From NCBI RefSeq assembly GCF_003032475.1, contig NZ_CP028369.1, positions 6,262,001 through 6,326,000 on the forward strand: a stretch of DNA of 64,000 nucleotides, read 5' to 3'. Source of the DNA: Streptomyces sp. P3. Its GTDB lineage: Bacteria > Actinomycetota > Actinomycetes > Streptomycetales > Streptomycetaceae. Position 1 is the first letter of the stretch; each line of letters starts with the position of its first letter. A model generated the notes under the pieces. The model saw only the letters and a program-made list of their open reading frames with translations, was not told where the DNA came from and ran no database searches. Below are positions 19,270 through 28,364 of the stretch, one piece after another. The position numbers and the translations under genes are program-made.

Positions 19270-20598
19270 TCAACTGCCGGCGACGGCCTTGACGCCCTTG
19301 TGGTTGAGGTCGTCCACGGTCCACTTCTGCAGCGAGGTCAGCATGTCCTTGACCGTCAGCTGCTTCTTCATGACCTGGCCCCACTGCTTCTGCATCTCGG
19401 AGTACATCGCCGCGTAGTTCGGGCCGTACTGCCACTGCTCACCGACCCTCGAGGCCGCGGTGGTGATCACCTGCGCGCTGTCCGACTTCCCGTTGAACAT
19501 CCCGGTCGGGACGATCTTGTCGACGTACGGCGAGACGTCCTTGACCGCGGGGAACAGGCCCGACTTGGAGGCCGGGTCGGTCAGTGCCGTCAGCGATTCC
19601 TTGCTGCTGCTCAGCCAGGCGGCGAACTCGGCGGCGCGGTCGGGGTACTTGCAGCCCTTGAGGACGCCGGTGGTGTCGAAGTTGCTGGAGGTCTGCGGCT
19701 TGGCGGTGTCGAAGACGGGCGAGTCGGCGAGCTGCCACTTCCCCTTGGACTTGGGAAAGTTGGTGTCGTAGATCGGCAGCTGCCAGGTCGAGGTGGTCAT
19801 CGCGATGGTCTTGCCGAGGTCCCAGGTCTTGAAGACGCCCGGGTCGGCGTACGACGCGTTGGAGGCCAGGTCGTTGTCCACGAGCCGCTGGACGATGTCG
19901 CCGGCCTTGAGCGCCTCGGGGGATGTGAAGTTCACGACCCAGTGGTCGCCGTCCACCTTGTACCACTGCGCGCCGGCCTCCCACGACAGGTCGACCAGGG
20001 AGCTCGGGTCCTCGCCCGCCATGTTGTAGATCTTGACGTTCTTGTCCTTCTGCTGGACCTTCCTGCCGGCGGCGATCAGGTCGTCCCAGGTCTTGGGGGC
20101 CTCGATCCCGTACTTCTGGAACAGGTCCGCGCGGTAGGCGGTGAACAGCGGCGACGAACCCATCGGGATGCCGAAGGTGGTGCCGCCCGGGCTGACCGCG
20201 TTCCAGGCGGCGACCGTGTACGCGCCCTTGTACTTGGCCGCGACCTTGCCGATGTCGGTCAGCAGTCCGTCGGCGGCGAAGTTCGCCAGGTTCATCCCGT
20301 CCATCTTCGACAGACAGGGCGCGGTTCCCGCGTTCACCGCGGCCCGCAGCTTCTGGTAGGCGGTGTCACCGGCAGCGTTGACGAACTTGATCTGCGTCTC
20401 GGGGTGCTCCTTGTTCCACACCTTGGTCTGTGCCTCGATGCCGTCCGTCCAGCTCCAGAACTCCAGCGTGACGTCGCCCTTCGTGGTCGACGAGGCGGCG
20501 GAGCCCGAGTCGTCCGAGCAGGCGGTCAGCAGCAGGGAGAGAGAAGCGACGGCGACCACCGGGACAAGCACTCTGGGGCGGATACGGGACTTGGACAT
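19270..20598 (-). CDS. Sugar-binding lipoprotein of an ABC importer
   Basis: 442 residues. The signal peptide ends in the lipobox LLTAC, so the mature protein is anchored to the outer face of the membrane by its first cysteine. The rest is a family 1 extracellular solute-binding protein (EFWSWTDGIEAQTKVW; LPIYDTNFPKSKGKW). It captures the oligosaccharide for the two downstream permeases and is the first gene of the seven-gene operon. ATG 20598 has a GGAGG-type site (complement of about 20602-20606). The ligand is not predictable from sequence. Confidence 0.95.
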   Translation of the reverse strand: MSKSRIRPRVLVPVVAVASLSLLLTACSDDSGSAASSTTKGDVTLEFWSWTDGIEAQTKVWNKEHPETQIKFVNAAGDTAYQKLRAAVNAGTAPCLSKMDGMNLANFAADGLLTDIGKVAAKYKGAYTVAAWNAVSPGGTTFGIPMGSSPLFTAYRADLFQKYGIEAPKTWDDLIAAGRKVQQKDKNVKIYNMAGEDPSSLVDLSWEAGAQWYKVDGDHWVVNFTSPEALKAGDIVQRLVDNDLASNASYADPGVFKTWDLGKTIAMTTSTWQLPIYDTNFPKSKGKWQLADSPVFDTAKPQTSSNFDTTGVLKGCKYPDRAAEFAAWLSSSKESLTALTDPASKSGLFPAVKDVSPYVDKIVPTGMFNGKSDSAQVITTAASRVGEQWQYGPNYAAMYSEMQKQWGQVMKKQLTVKDMLTSLQKWTVDDLNHKGVKAVAGS

Positions 20599-20978
20599 CG
20601 GTCCTCCACGAAAGGAACGGGACGGCGCCTGCACGTGGGGGAGACGGCGCGGTCGGGGCGACGCGGCGGGAGAGAATCCGGCACCGCGTGGACGGCGGCA
20701 GTAACCGTTTGTTGTTGTGGACCGTACGGCTGGCGGGGCGGGATCCACAAGGGGCGGATGCCGGATTGTTTCGTTCAACTTTCTCCAGCATTACCGCTGT
20801 GCCCGCTGAGCTGCACTGTTGATGCCATCCTCGCGGGAGGGTGAGCGCTGTCCGCGGCTTGATCGCCTCCCGGCTTGGGCCATTGACCCGAGGCGCCTTC
20901 GGCTCCTAGCGTGGAATACGTTTACTATCCCGATCGCCGGCATCTTCCCGCGGTCCGCCCACTCCCGCCAGGAGCGTC
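20599..20978. promoter_or_regulatory. Divergent control region of the polysaccharide locus
   Basis: The 380-bp region separates the leftward import/degradation operon from the rightward dehydrogenase gene. It contains locally AT-rich stretches (about 20705-20720, 20760-20800 and 20910-20930). These include TAACCGTTTG and ATACGTTTAC, which resemble half-sites of LacI-family operators with a central CG. I could not find a clean full palindrome, so the operator is only suggested. Confidence 0.4.
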
Positions 20979-21992
20979 ATGTCCGAGTCAATGCCACCGC
21001 GCGCCCTTTTCGCCATGAATCCGGTGCATCTGCCGGAACTCTTCCCGCCGCGGCTGATGACCCGCGTCCAGCAACTCGCGCAGGTCGATCCCACGCTCGT
21101 CGTCGAGGACTTCTCCGATCCCGCCGTGGCGGAGGCCCTGGGCGGCGCCGAGGTCCTGGTCACCGGCTGGGGTTGCCCGCACATCGGCGCGGAGACCCTC
21201 GCGGCGGCGCCCCGGCTGCGTGCCGTGCTGCACGCCGGCGGCAGCGTCCGGCACCTCGTGGGTGAGTCGTTCTGGGAGCGCGGCCTCGCCCTGTCCAGCG
21301 CGGTGCACGCCAACGCCCTGCCCGTGGCGGAGTACACGCTCGCCATGATTCTGCTGGCCGGCAAGGACGCCTTCGGACTGCGCGAACGCTTCCGGGCCGA
21401 GCGGGTCTATCCCGCTCCGACGGAGTACGCGGGAGTGGGCAACCTCGGTCGTCGGGTCGGTCTGATCGGCGCGTCCCGGGTGGGCCGCCGGGTCGTGGAA
21501 CTGCTGCGGCCCCTCGATCTGTCGGTGGCCCTCTACGACCCCTACGTCGAGGCCGCCGAGGTCGCGGAACTGGGCGCCGTCCCGCTGGAACTGGACGAGC
21601 TGCTGCGCACCAGCGACATCGTCAGCGTGCACGCCCCCGACATCCCGCAGACCCGCCGCATGCTCAGCCGCGAACGGCTGGCGCTCATCCCCGACGGCGG
21701 CGTGCTGATCAACACCTCACGGGGCGCCCTCGTCGACCACACCGCGCTCACCGGGGAACTGGTGAGCGGTCGGCTCAGCGCGGTCCTGGACGTCACCGAC
21801 CCCGAGCCGCTGCCGGCGGACTCTCCGCTCTACGGCCTTCCGAACGTGTTCCTCACGCCGCACATCGCCGGTTCCCTGGGCAATGAACTGGCGCGGCTGG
21901 GCGGCACGGTGATATCGGAGCTGGAACGCCTGACGGCGGGCCTGCCGCCTGCCCACCCGGTCCATCGCGCCGAACTGGCGATCAGCGCCTGA
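20979..21992 (+). CDS. D-2-hydroxyacid dehydrogenase (phosphoglycerate-dehydrogenase-like)
   Basis: 337 residues, NAD-dependent. The Rossmann motif is degenerate (LGRRVGLIGASRVGRRV). The catalytic set is present: R in NTSRGALVDH, E in DVTDPEPLP and H in FLTPHIAGS. It probably oxidises or reduces a hydroxy acid derived from the sugar, for example one formed after lyase action. AGGAG precedes the ATG. It starts the rightward arm of the locus, followed 104 nt later by the GH127 gene. Confidence 0.88.
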   Translation: MSESMPPRALFAMNPVHLPELFPPRLMTRVQQLAQVDPTLVVEDFSDPAVAEALGGAEVLVTGWGCPHIGAETLAAAPRLRAVLHAGGSVRHLVGESFWERGLALSSAVHANALPVAEYTLAMILLAGKDAFGLRERFRAERVYPAPTEYAGVGNLGRRVGLIGASRVGRRVVELLRPLDLSVALYDPYVEAAEVAELGAVPLELDELLRTSDIVSVHAPDIPQTRRMLSRERLALIPDGGVLINTSRGALVDHTALTGELVSGRLSAVLDVTDPEPLPADSPLYGLPNVFLTPHIAGSLGNELARLGGTVISELERLTAGLPPAHPVHRAELAISA

Positions 21993-22096
21993 AGGACCCC
22001 GCGCCGACCCGTCGGCCGGGGACACCGCCGGTCGGCGGATTCGCGCAGTGCCGGTCCCGTCACCCCGTCCCCCACCCCCTTCCTCCGGAGGCACCC

Positions 22097-24052
22097 TTGA
22101 ACACGACCCACACCGGACCGGTCCACCCCTCCGTGCGCGCAGTCTCCCCCCTGCGTCCCGCATCCGCGGCCCGGATCGAGGACGGATTCTGGGCCGAGCG
22201 CCGCCGCGTCAACGCCGGGATCTCCCTCGCCGAGGGCCCGGCGCGGCTGGAGCAGGCCGGCAACCTCGCCAACTTCCGCGCCGTCGCACTCCTGCGCACC
22301 GACGCCCTTGCGAGCACGGGGTTCTCCGGCGACTTCCAGTTCCAGGACTCCGACGTCTACAAGTGGCTGGAAGCCGCCTGCTGGCAGCTCGCGGACACCC
22401 CCGACGAAGCGCTGGCCGCAGAAGTCGAGGCCGTAGTCGGGGTGATCGCCGCGGCTCAGCGCGAGGACGGCTATCTGCAGACGTACTACCAGCTCGGTGG
22501 CGGGATCCCCTGGACCGAGCCGGGCTGGGGACACGAGCTGTACTGCGCGGGGCATCTGATCCAGGCCGCCCTCGCGCACCATCGGGCCACCGGCTCCGAA
22601 CGGCTGCTCGACGTGGCCCGTCGGCTCGCCGACCACGTCGACTCCGTCTTCGGTCCGGGCAAGCAGGCGGACACGGTCTGCGGCCACCCCGGAGTGGAGA
22701 CCGCACTCGTCGAACTCCACCGGACGACCGACGAGAAGCGGTACCTGGATCTCGCCCAATATTTTCTGGAACGACGCGGCCACGGCAGCCTCTCCTCCGG
22801 CGCCGACCGGGGCCACGACCGAGACCCCGGCGCCGAGTACTGGCAGGACCACACGCCGATCCGGGCAGCCGATGAAGTCACCGGCCACGCCGTGCGCCAG
22901 CTCTACCTCCTCGCCGGAGCCGCCGACCTCGCCGCGGAGACCGGCGACAGGGAACTCCGTACGGCTCTGGAGCGGCTGTGGCGGGACATGGTCACGACCA
23001 AGACCTACCTCACCGGCGCCGTCGGCTCCCGGCACGACTGGGAGGCGTTCGGCGACCCCCACGAACTGCCCGCCGACCGCGCCTACGCGGAGACCTGCGC
23101 CGCCATCGCCTCCATCCACTTCTCCTGGCGCATGGCCCTGCTCACCGGCGAGGCCCGCTACTCCGATCTCGTCGAGCGCACCCTCTTCAACGGCTTCCTC
23201 GCCGGTGCCGGTCTGGACGGCCGGACCTGGCTGTACGTCAACCCGCTCCACCTGCGAACCCGCCCCCACGAACGCCCCGGCGACCAGACCGCCCGCCGCA
23301 CCCCCTGGTTCCGCTGCGCATGCTGCCCGCCCAACGTCATGCGCCTGCTCGCCGCCCTCCCGCACTACATGGCCACAGCCGACGGCAGCGGGCTGCGGCT
23401 GCATCAGTACGCCACCGGCGTCTACGGCGGTGACGGCCTCACCGTGCGGGTGGCGACGGACTATCCGTGGGACGGCACCGTCACGGTCACCGTCGAGGAC
23501 GCTCCCACCGCCCTGGCTCGCACGCTCTCCCTGCGGCTGCCGGCGTGGTGTGCGGATCACACCCTGACCGTGAACGGCGCCGCCGTCGAAGGCGGGGCAC
23601 AGGCCGGCTGGCTTCGGGTGACCCGGGAGTTCGTCCCGGGCGACACCGTTCGGCTCGACCTCGCGATGCCGGCTCGGCTGACCGTCCCGTCCCCGCGTGT
23701 CGACGCCGTCCGCGGCTGCGCCGCCATCGAACGCGGTCCGCTGGTCTACTGCCTGGAACAGACCGATCAACCGGGCCGGCTGGACCCGGACGAGGTCACC
23801 CTGCAGCCCGACGCGCCGCTCACCGTCCACGGCCGCACCGAACTGCTCGGCGGGGTGCGCACGGTGAGTGTGCCGGGAAGCCTGCTCCCTGCCGACGACC
23901 CGTCCGCCGACTGGCCCTACGTCGACCATGCTTCGGCGGCGCCGGGCGAACCCCGCGAATGCGTCGAATTGACCGCGGTGCCGTACTACGCCTGGGCCAA
24001 CCGGGAAGCGGGCTCCATGCGGATCTGGCTGCCGCTGGCCCGCCGCAGGTGA
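22097..24052 (+). CDS. GH127 beta-L-arabinofuranosidase-like enzyme
   Basis: 651 residues, typical of GH127 (formerly DUF1680). The alpha/alpha toroid carries the zinc-site motifs: YAETCAAIASIHF holds the conserved glutamate and first cysteine, and CACCPPNVMRL holds the paired cysteines, one being the nucleophile in the characterised enzyme HypBA1. The C-terminal half has two beta-sandwich domains. It is not exported. It releases terminal beta-L-arabinofuranose or a related rare sugar from short chains. TTG 22097 is selected as start because CCGGAGG lies just upstream. Confidence 0.92.
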   Translation: MNTTHTGPVHPSVRAVSPLRPASAARIEDGFWAERRRVNAGISLAEGPARLEQAGNLANFRAVALLRTDALASTGFSGDFQFQDSDVYKWLEAACWQLADTPDEALAAEVEAVVGVIAAAQREDGYLQTYYQLGGGIPWTEPGWGHELYCAGHLIQAALAHHRATGSERLLDVARRLADHVDSVFGPGKQADTVCGHPGVETALVELHRTTDEKRYLDLAQYFLERRGHGSLSSGADRGHDRDPGAEYWQDHTPIRAADEVTGHAVRQLYLLAGAADLAAETGDRELRTALERLWRDMVTTKTYLTGAVGSRHDWEAFGDPHELPADRAYAETCAAIASIHFSWRMALLTGEARYSDLVERTLFNGFLAGAGLDGRTWLYVNPLHLRTRPHERPGDQTARRTPWFRCACCPPNVMRLLAALPHYMATADGSGLRLHQYATGVYGGDGLTVRVATDYPWDGTVTVTVEDAPTALARTLSLRLPAWCADHTLTVNGAAVEGGAQAGWLRVTREFVPGDTVRLDLAMPARLTVPSPRVDAVRGCAAIERGPLVYCLEQTDQPGRLDPDEVTLQPDAPLTVHGRTELLGGVRTVSVPGSLLPADDPSADWPYVDHASAAPGEPRECVELTAVPYYAWANREAGSMRIWLPLARRR

Positions 24053-24519
24053 CGCCCGGCCCACCGCTCGTCGAAGAGGCGGGCCGGCCCGACGGCCGAC
24101 GGCGATGCCGACGGTCCGGCCGGGAGGAACGTCGGCAGAGTGCGCTCCCGGCCGCCCCACGTGCACCGCGACAGTACCGAACGCGCGTCGTCCGCCTGCT
24201 CGACCATGCCGGGCGACGGCACGGTCGCCGTCCGGACGCGCTGTCGCGGCGCCGCAGAGCCAATGGTGTCGCGCCATGACGCGTGATGAGGGCGGGCGGG
24301 ACCCGACCGGGCAGGCCGGCCGTCTGTTCGCAGCGACTCCCGCCGGTGGCCTCGTACCGGATGCCCAGGCCCTTCGCAGCCCTGGTGAAGAGGGGGGACG
24401 GACTCCGGGGTTTCGGGAGGCATCGAGGTCCGGAGGGGCAGAAATCGTTTTCTGTCTCAGACGTAAATCGAACTGCTCATGAGGCTCCACAAGGGCGTCG
24501 AATGCAGTAACGTCAAGTC
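24053..24519. other. Leader and promoter region of the LacI gene
   Basis: A 467-nt non-coding stretch follows the GH127 stop. Only the last 90 bases are unusual: AT-rich and containing a strong dyad (24439-24454). The rest shows no gene or clear terminator. Confidence 0.5.
24439..24454. promoter_or_regulatory. Candidate LacI-family operator
   Basis: CAGAAA-TCGT-TTTCTG is a perfect 6+6 inverted repeat around an off-palindrome CG-containing centre, the shape of LacI-family sites. It lies 65 nt before the regulator's start, so negative autoregulation is inferred. Confidence 0.5.
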
Positions 24520-25638
24520 GTGACAGCGAATGGACACGCCTCGTCGGCAGCTCCCGATCCCAGTGCTGCCAAGCGTCGACGCAAGAATTCGGTGGGTGAG
24601 GAACGCCCCAGCACGATTCGCGACGTCGCCGAGAGGGCGGGCGTGTCGGTAGCAACCGTTTCCAGGGCCTTGGCAGGGAACTACCCCGTGTCAGCCGCCA
24701 CCCGGAAGCGCATCACGGACGCCGTGGAGTCGCTGCACTACGTGGTGAACGTCCACGCCAAAGCGCTCTCCGGGCGGGTTGCCGGTCCCGTCGCCCTGGT
24801 CCTGCGGGACATCACCGGGCCCTCGTTGGCTCACGTCGCCGCCGGTGTCGAGCAGGAGGCCGCTCTGCGGGGTCGACTGAGCCTGGTGTGCGCCACTCAC
24901 GGGGACTCCGCACGCGAGGACGACCTGGTTCAGTTGATGCGCGAGCAGCACGCCGCCGCGGTCGTCCTCGTCGGCGGGGCGGTGCAGGACGAGGCATATT
25001 TCCAGCGCATGGCCGGGTACGCGCGCGCCCTGGACGCCGCTGGGTCCCGTCTGGTTCTGGTGGGCCGCCCGCCCCTGCCCGGCGGTCTCCCGGTGACCGT
25101 CGTGGACTACGACAACCGCGGGGGCGCCTTCCAGGCCGCCGACCACCTGCTCGTACAGGGGCACCGGCGGGTCCTCTTCCTCGGCGGCGATCCGCAGCTG
25201 AGCACAGGAGTGCAACGGCGGGAGGGCTATCTCCACGCCCTGCGCGCGCACGATCTGCAGTACACGCGGGAACTGGACGTCCCCGGTCTGTACACGCGAG
25301 TCTCCGGCTACCAGCGCACCAGGGACGCCCTCAGGGCAGGGGTCGACTTCACCGGCATCGTCGCGGGAACGGACATGGTGGCACTCGGGGCGCTGGCCGC
25401 CCTCCGCGACGCAGGGCTGCGCGTCCCCGAGGACATCTCCCTCGTCGGCTTCGACGACGTCCCCTTCGCCGCCGACCTCAGCCCGTCACTCACGTCGGTC
25501 CGGGTGCCGTACGAGGATCTGGGCCGAACGGCGGTCCGGCTCGCGCTGGAACGCACCGAGCGCATCAGCGGTGACGACCACATTGTCCTGAGCACTCAAC
25601 TGGTGATCCGTCAGTCCGTACGCCCCCCGCGCCCGTAG
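24520..25638 (+). CDS. LacI-family transcriptional regulator of the polysaccharide locus
   Basis: 372 residues. A basic N-terminal tail of about 28 residues precedes the DNA-binding region STIRDVAERAGVSVATVSRALAG, with the hinge at about residue 80. The periplasmic-binding-like sensor domain follows, ending LVGFDDVPFAADLSPSLTSVRVP. GTG 24520 has no good ribosome site, so a shorter start such as GTG 24595 (GEERPSTIRD) is possible. It is the natural candidate for repressing the flanking import, lyase and hydrolase genes until a sugar ligand binds. Confidence 0.92.
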   Translation: MTANGHASSAAPDPSAAKRRRKNSVGEERPSTIRDVAERAGVSVATVSRALAGNYPVSAATRKRITDAVESLHYVVNVHAKALSGRVAGPVALVLRDITGPSLAHVAAGVEQEAALRGRLSLVCATHGDSAREDDLVQLMREQHAAAVVLVGGAVQDEAYFQRMAGYARALDAAGSRLVLVGRPPLPGGLPVTVVDYDNRGGAFQAADHLLVQGHRRVLFLGGDPQLSTGVQRREGYLHALRAHDLQYTRELDVPGLYTRVSGYQRTRDALRAGVDFTGIVAGTDMVALGALAALRDAGLRVPEDISLVGFDDVPFAADLSPSLTSVRVPYEDLGRTAVRLALERTERISGDDHIVLSTQLVIRQSVRPPRP

Positions 25639-25647
25639 GCGCTGACC

Positions 25648-25667
25648 AGTCCCGCCGGACCGGGACT
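25648..25667 (+). terminator. Hairpin after the LacI gene
   Basis: AGTCCCG (25648-25654) pairs perfectly with CGGGACT (25661-25667) around a 6-nt loop, beginning 9 nt after the stop codon. Confidence 0.5.
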
Positions 25668-25833
25668 CCGCACCCCCGCGCGGCCGACGCGCCGACGCCG
25701 AGCGCAACCGCGCCGCGACCAACGTATGGAGCCCCCACCGATCCCGGTGCGGTTCACGTATCCGTCCGCAGTCCCGCTTCCGTGCGAGTCGGCGGCAGGC
25801 GGGCTGCTGAGTGCCGTGGGGCGCGCGCCGAGA

Positions 25834-26240
25834 TCAGACCGAGCGACGCTCGATGACCCCGGTGACCTCGGGGCCGACCGGCATGGGCCGGCCTTCGAGC
25901 AGGCTGGTGACCGCCGCGACGAGGTGGCGCGCGGTGTCCCGCATGTCCACCGCCACCGCCACCGTCGTCAACGGCGGAGCGGCGAGGCGCGCGGCCGGGG
26001 AGTCGACGGCTCCGATCACCGCCAGGTCCGCCTGCGCGGTCAGCCCCTGCTCGCGCAGGCCCGCCAGGACGGCCAGGGCTGCCACGTCGTCGTCGGCGCA
26101 CACGCCGGTGACGGCCATCTCGCGCCAGGTCGCGACGGCGTCGACGGCGGCTTCGGCTCCCGCCTCGTCGCCGGGAACGGCCAGGGTCACAGGAGCCGCC
26201 AGGCACGCGGGCTCCACGAGGACCGCTTCCTCGCAGAGAC
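25834..26240 (-). pseudogene. Remnant of a second LacI-family regulator (C-terminal part)
   Basis: The leftward frame reads as the last 130 residues of a LacI-type sensor domain: GVCADDDVAALAVLAGLREQ, VIGAVDSPAARLAAPPLTTV and the C-terminal GVIERRSV. The HTH and first half are absent; the frame runs directly into rightward GH1 coding sequence at about 26220-26250. A regulator next to a beta-glucosidase is a common pair, so this looks like one deletion that joined two neighbouring genes. Confidence 0.65.
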
Positions 26241-26788
26241 TGCCGAGGACGACTTCGTCGGTCCAGACCTACACCCGCCTCGACGTCAACGCTCCCCGGA
26301 TCCTCGGGCACGTCAGTGCGGCGATTCCGCGCAGCCGCCGTCTGTCGCAGGCGCTCGTACTGCCGCAGCTGCGCCGCCAAGCCGCGGCCGCCGTACCTGT
26401 GGAAGGAGTGCCCGCCGACGGGATCCGCCGCACCCAGTTGGGCTATCGGTGGGCACCGGAGGCGGTCGCGGCGACGATCCGGCGAGTGGCGCACCTCTTC
26501 CCCGGCAAGGAGATCGTCATCACCGAGCACGGCGTCGCGACCGACGACGACGCCGACCGCGTCGAGTACCTGCGGGCGGGGCTGCGTGTCGTGCACCGGC
26601 TGATCGGCGACGGACTTCCCATCACCGGATACGTCCACTGGTCGCTGCTGGACAACTTCGAGTGGTGGGACGGCTGTCGCCCCACGTACGGGCTCGTGGC
26701 GGTAGACCGCACCACCCAGGACCGGGTCGTCAAGCCATCGGCCCACTGGTACGGCGACGTGGCCCGGAACAACCGAATGCCGGCATGA
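26220..26788 (+). pseudogene. Remnant of a GH1 beta-glucosidase (C-terminal part)
   Basis: Rightward sequence encodes the end of a GH1 enzyme: the DDFVG/VQTYTR region, then LGYRWAPEAVAATI, the nucleophile motif ITEHG, and YVHWSLLDNFEWWDG near the C-terminus. DDFVG and VQTYTR are in different frames, so at least one frameshift lies near 26264. The segment between about 26300 and 26390 does not match GH1. The first two thirds of the gene are missing. Not functional. Confidence 0.75.
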
Positions 26789-27238
26789 CCCGCCGGCCGG
26801 CGACCGCGCCACGGCCGGGATCGTCATGAGCCGGACGCCGGGCGGCGTGACCAGAGCGTCCTCGAAACGACGCCGGTCACGCAGCAGTCAGTGAGGGCCA
26901 CTGCTTCAGAGCGGGCGTCGCAGGGCAACAGGGAGTTCTCATGACGTACGGCTGGGGCGGCGCGGGCACCGGTGCTGTCGCAAACGGTTTCGCAGACGCA
27001 CTGCGGCGGCTGCCGACGCGCATTGGTCGCAGTCGGCTCCCGAAGCCGGGAATGGCGTCCGGTCCCCGGAGGCCCTTTCCCGGCTTCGGCCTCCCGGGAC
27101 CGGCAGACCCGAACACCGCCTGGCCGATCGTGCATAGGGTGGCGGCTGCCTGCTCGACCCCCGCCGAAACCGACGGCACCCCGCCGGTACGGGCGGTGCC
27201 GCCGGTACCGGCGAAAGGTCTGGAGCAATGCCCGGGAA
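26789..27238. other. Non-coding stretch after the GH1 remnant
   Basis: I find no gene here. A short rightward frame at 26941 has no ribosome site and low-complexity content, so I did not call it. The end of the stretch carries hairpins that probably terminate the leftward desaturase gene. Confidence 0.4.
27174..27212 (-). terminator. Candidate terminator of the desaturase operon
   Basis: CGGCACC (27174-27180) pairs with GGTGCCG (27195-27201), and a perfect 12-base palindrome GCCGGTACCGGC follows at 27201-27212. The structure starts 27 nt past the leftward desaturase stop. Confidence 0.4.
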
Positions 27239-28357
27239 TCAGGCCGCGACGAGCTCCTGCTCGCGGTCCGGCACCTTGACCTTGGGCTTCTTGTTCGGCA
27301 GCGAGAGCCGGACGACCTTGTGCCACGCGGAGAACACCTGCTTGGGCAGCGGCCCGGTGACGTACTGCAGCTCGTACTTCTCGAACAACGCGCGCACCTT
27401 CACCGCGACCTCGGCGTACCGGTTGCTCGGCAGGTCCGGGAACAGGTGGTGCTCGATCTGGTGCGACAGGTTGCCGGTCATGAAGTGCATGGCCTTGCTG
27501 CCGCTGATGTTCGCCGAGCCCATCATCTGGCGCAGGTACCACTGGCCGCGCGTCTCGCCCCTGATCGACCGGCGCTCGAAGACCTGCACGCCCTCGGGGA
27601 AGTGCCCGCACATGATCACCGAGTGGGACCAGATGTTGCGGACCACGTTCGCGGTGAAGGTGGCGGCGAGCGTGGAGAGGAACGACGGGCCCGACAGCAG
27701 CGGGTGGATCACGTAGTCCTTGACCACCTGCTTGCGGATCTTGCGGCCCACGGCCTTGGCCCGCGCGCGGAACTCCGGGTTCTTGCGGCGGCGCTTGTGC
27801 AGGTTCTTGCCGAGCTCAAGGTCGTACGCTGCGATGCCGTACTCGAAGAAGCAGGCGTTGATGAAGTTCCACAGCGGCTGGCCGAGGTGGAACGGGTGCC
27901 ACTTCTGGTCCTCGTCGACGCGCATGATGCCGTAGCCGAGGTCGTTGTCCTTGCCGATCACGTTGGTGTACGTGTGGTGCAGCTCGTTGTGCGAGTGCTT
28001 CCACTGCTCGGCCGGCGAGACGTGATCCCAGTCCCAGGTGGTGGAGTGGATCTTCGGGTCCCGCATCCAGTCCCACTGGCCGTGCAGGATGTTGTGGCCG
28101 ATCTCCATGTTGTCCATGATCTTCGCCACGGACAGACCGGCGGTGCCGATCAGCCACGCGGGCGGGAAGATCGAGAACAGCAGCACGCCCCTGCTGACCA
28201 GCTCGAGCTTGCGCTGCGCCGAGATGACCTTGCGGATGTACGCGGCGTCCTTCTCGCCGCGGTCGGCGATCACCTCGTCGCGGATCGCGTCCAGCTCGCG
28301 GCCGAGCTCTTCGATCTGTTCCGCGGTCAGGTGGGCGGTGGGGTCGATGGCGGTCAA
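27239..28357 (-). CDS. Membrane fatty acid desaturase (acyl-CoA/acyl-lipid type)
   Basis: 372 residues, an integral di-iron enzyme. The three histidine boxes are in place: GHNILHGQ, HSHNELHHTY and HQIEHHLFPDLP. Hydrophobic helices flank the first box. It introduces a double bond into fatty acyl chains using O2 and electrons from the reductase encoded just upstream (7-nt gap). Start is TTG at 28357, supported by a TAGGAG ribosome site. The arrangement is like the mycobacterial DesA3/Rv3230c pair. Confidence 0.94.
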   Translation of the reverse strand: MTAIDPTAHLTAEQIEELGRELDAIRDEVIADRGEKDAAYIRKVISAQRKLELVSRGVLLFSIFPPAWLIGTAGLSVAKIMDNMEIGHNILHGQWDWMRDPKIHSTTWDWDHVSPAEQWKHSHNELHHTYTNVIGKDNDLGYGIMRVDEDQKWHPFHLGQPLWNFINACFFEYGIAAYDLELGKNLHKRRRKNPEFRARAKAVGRKIRKQVVKDYVIHPLLSGPSFLSTLAATFTANVVRNIWSHSVIMCGHFPEGVQVFERRSIRGETRGQWYLRQMMGSANISGSKAMHFMTGNLSHQIEHHLFPDLPSNRYAEVAVKVRALFEKYELQYVTGPLPKQVFSAWHKVVRLSLPNKKPKVKVPDREQELVAA

Positions 28358-28364
28358 GGTGCTC

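Noticed and set aside
20905..20930. LacI operator at ATACGTTTAC upstream of the dehydrogenase gene
   Set aside because: Only one half resembles a LacI site; the dyad has several mismatches, so I left it as a remark on the control region.
26941..27279. Small 112-codon gene after the GH1 remnant
   Set aside because: No ribosome site, biased composition, and it runs into the end of the desaturase gene.
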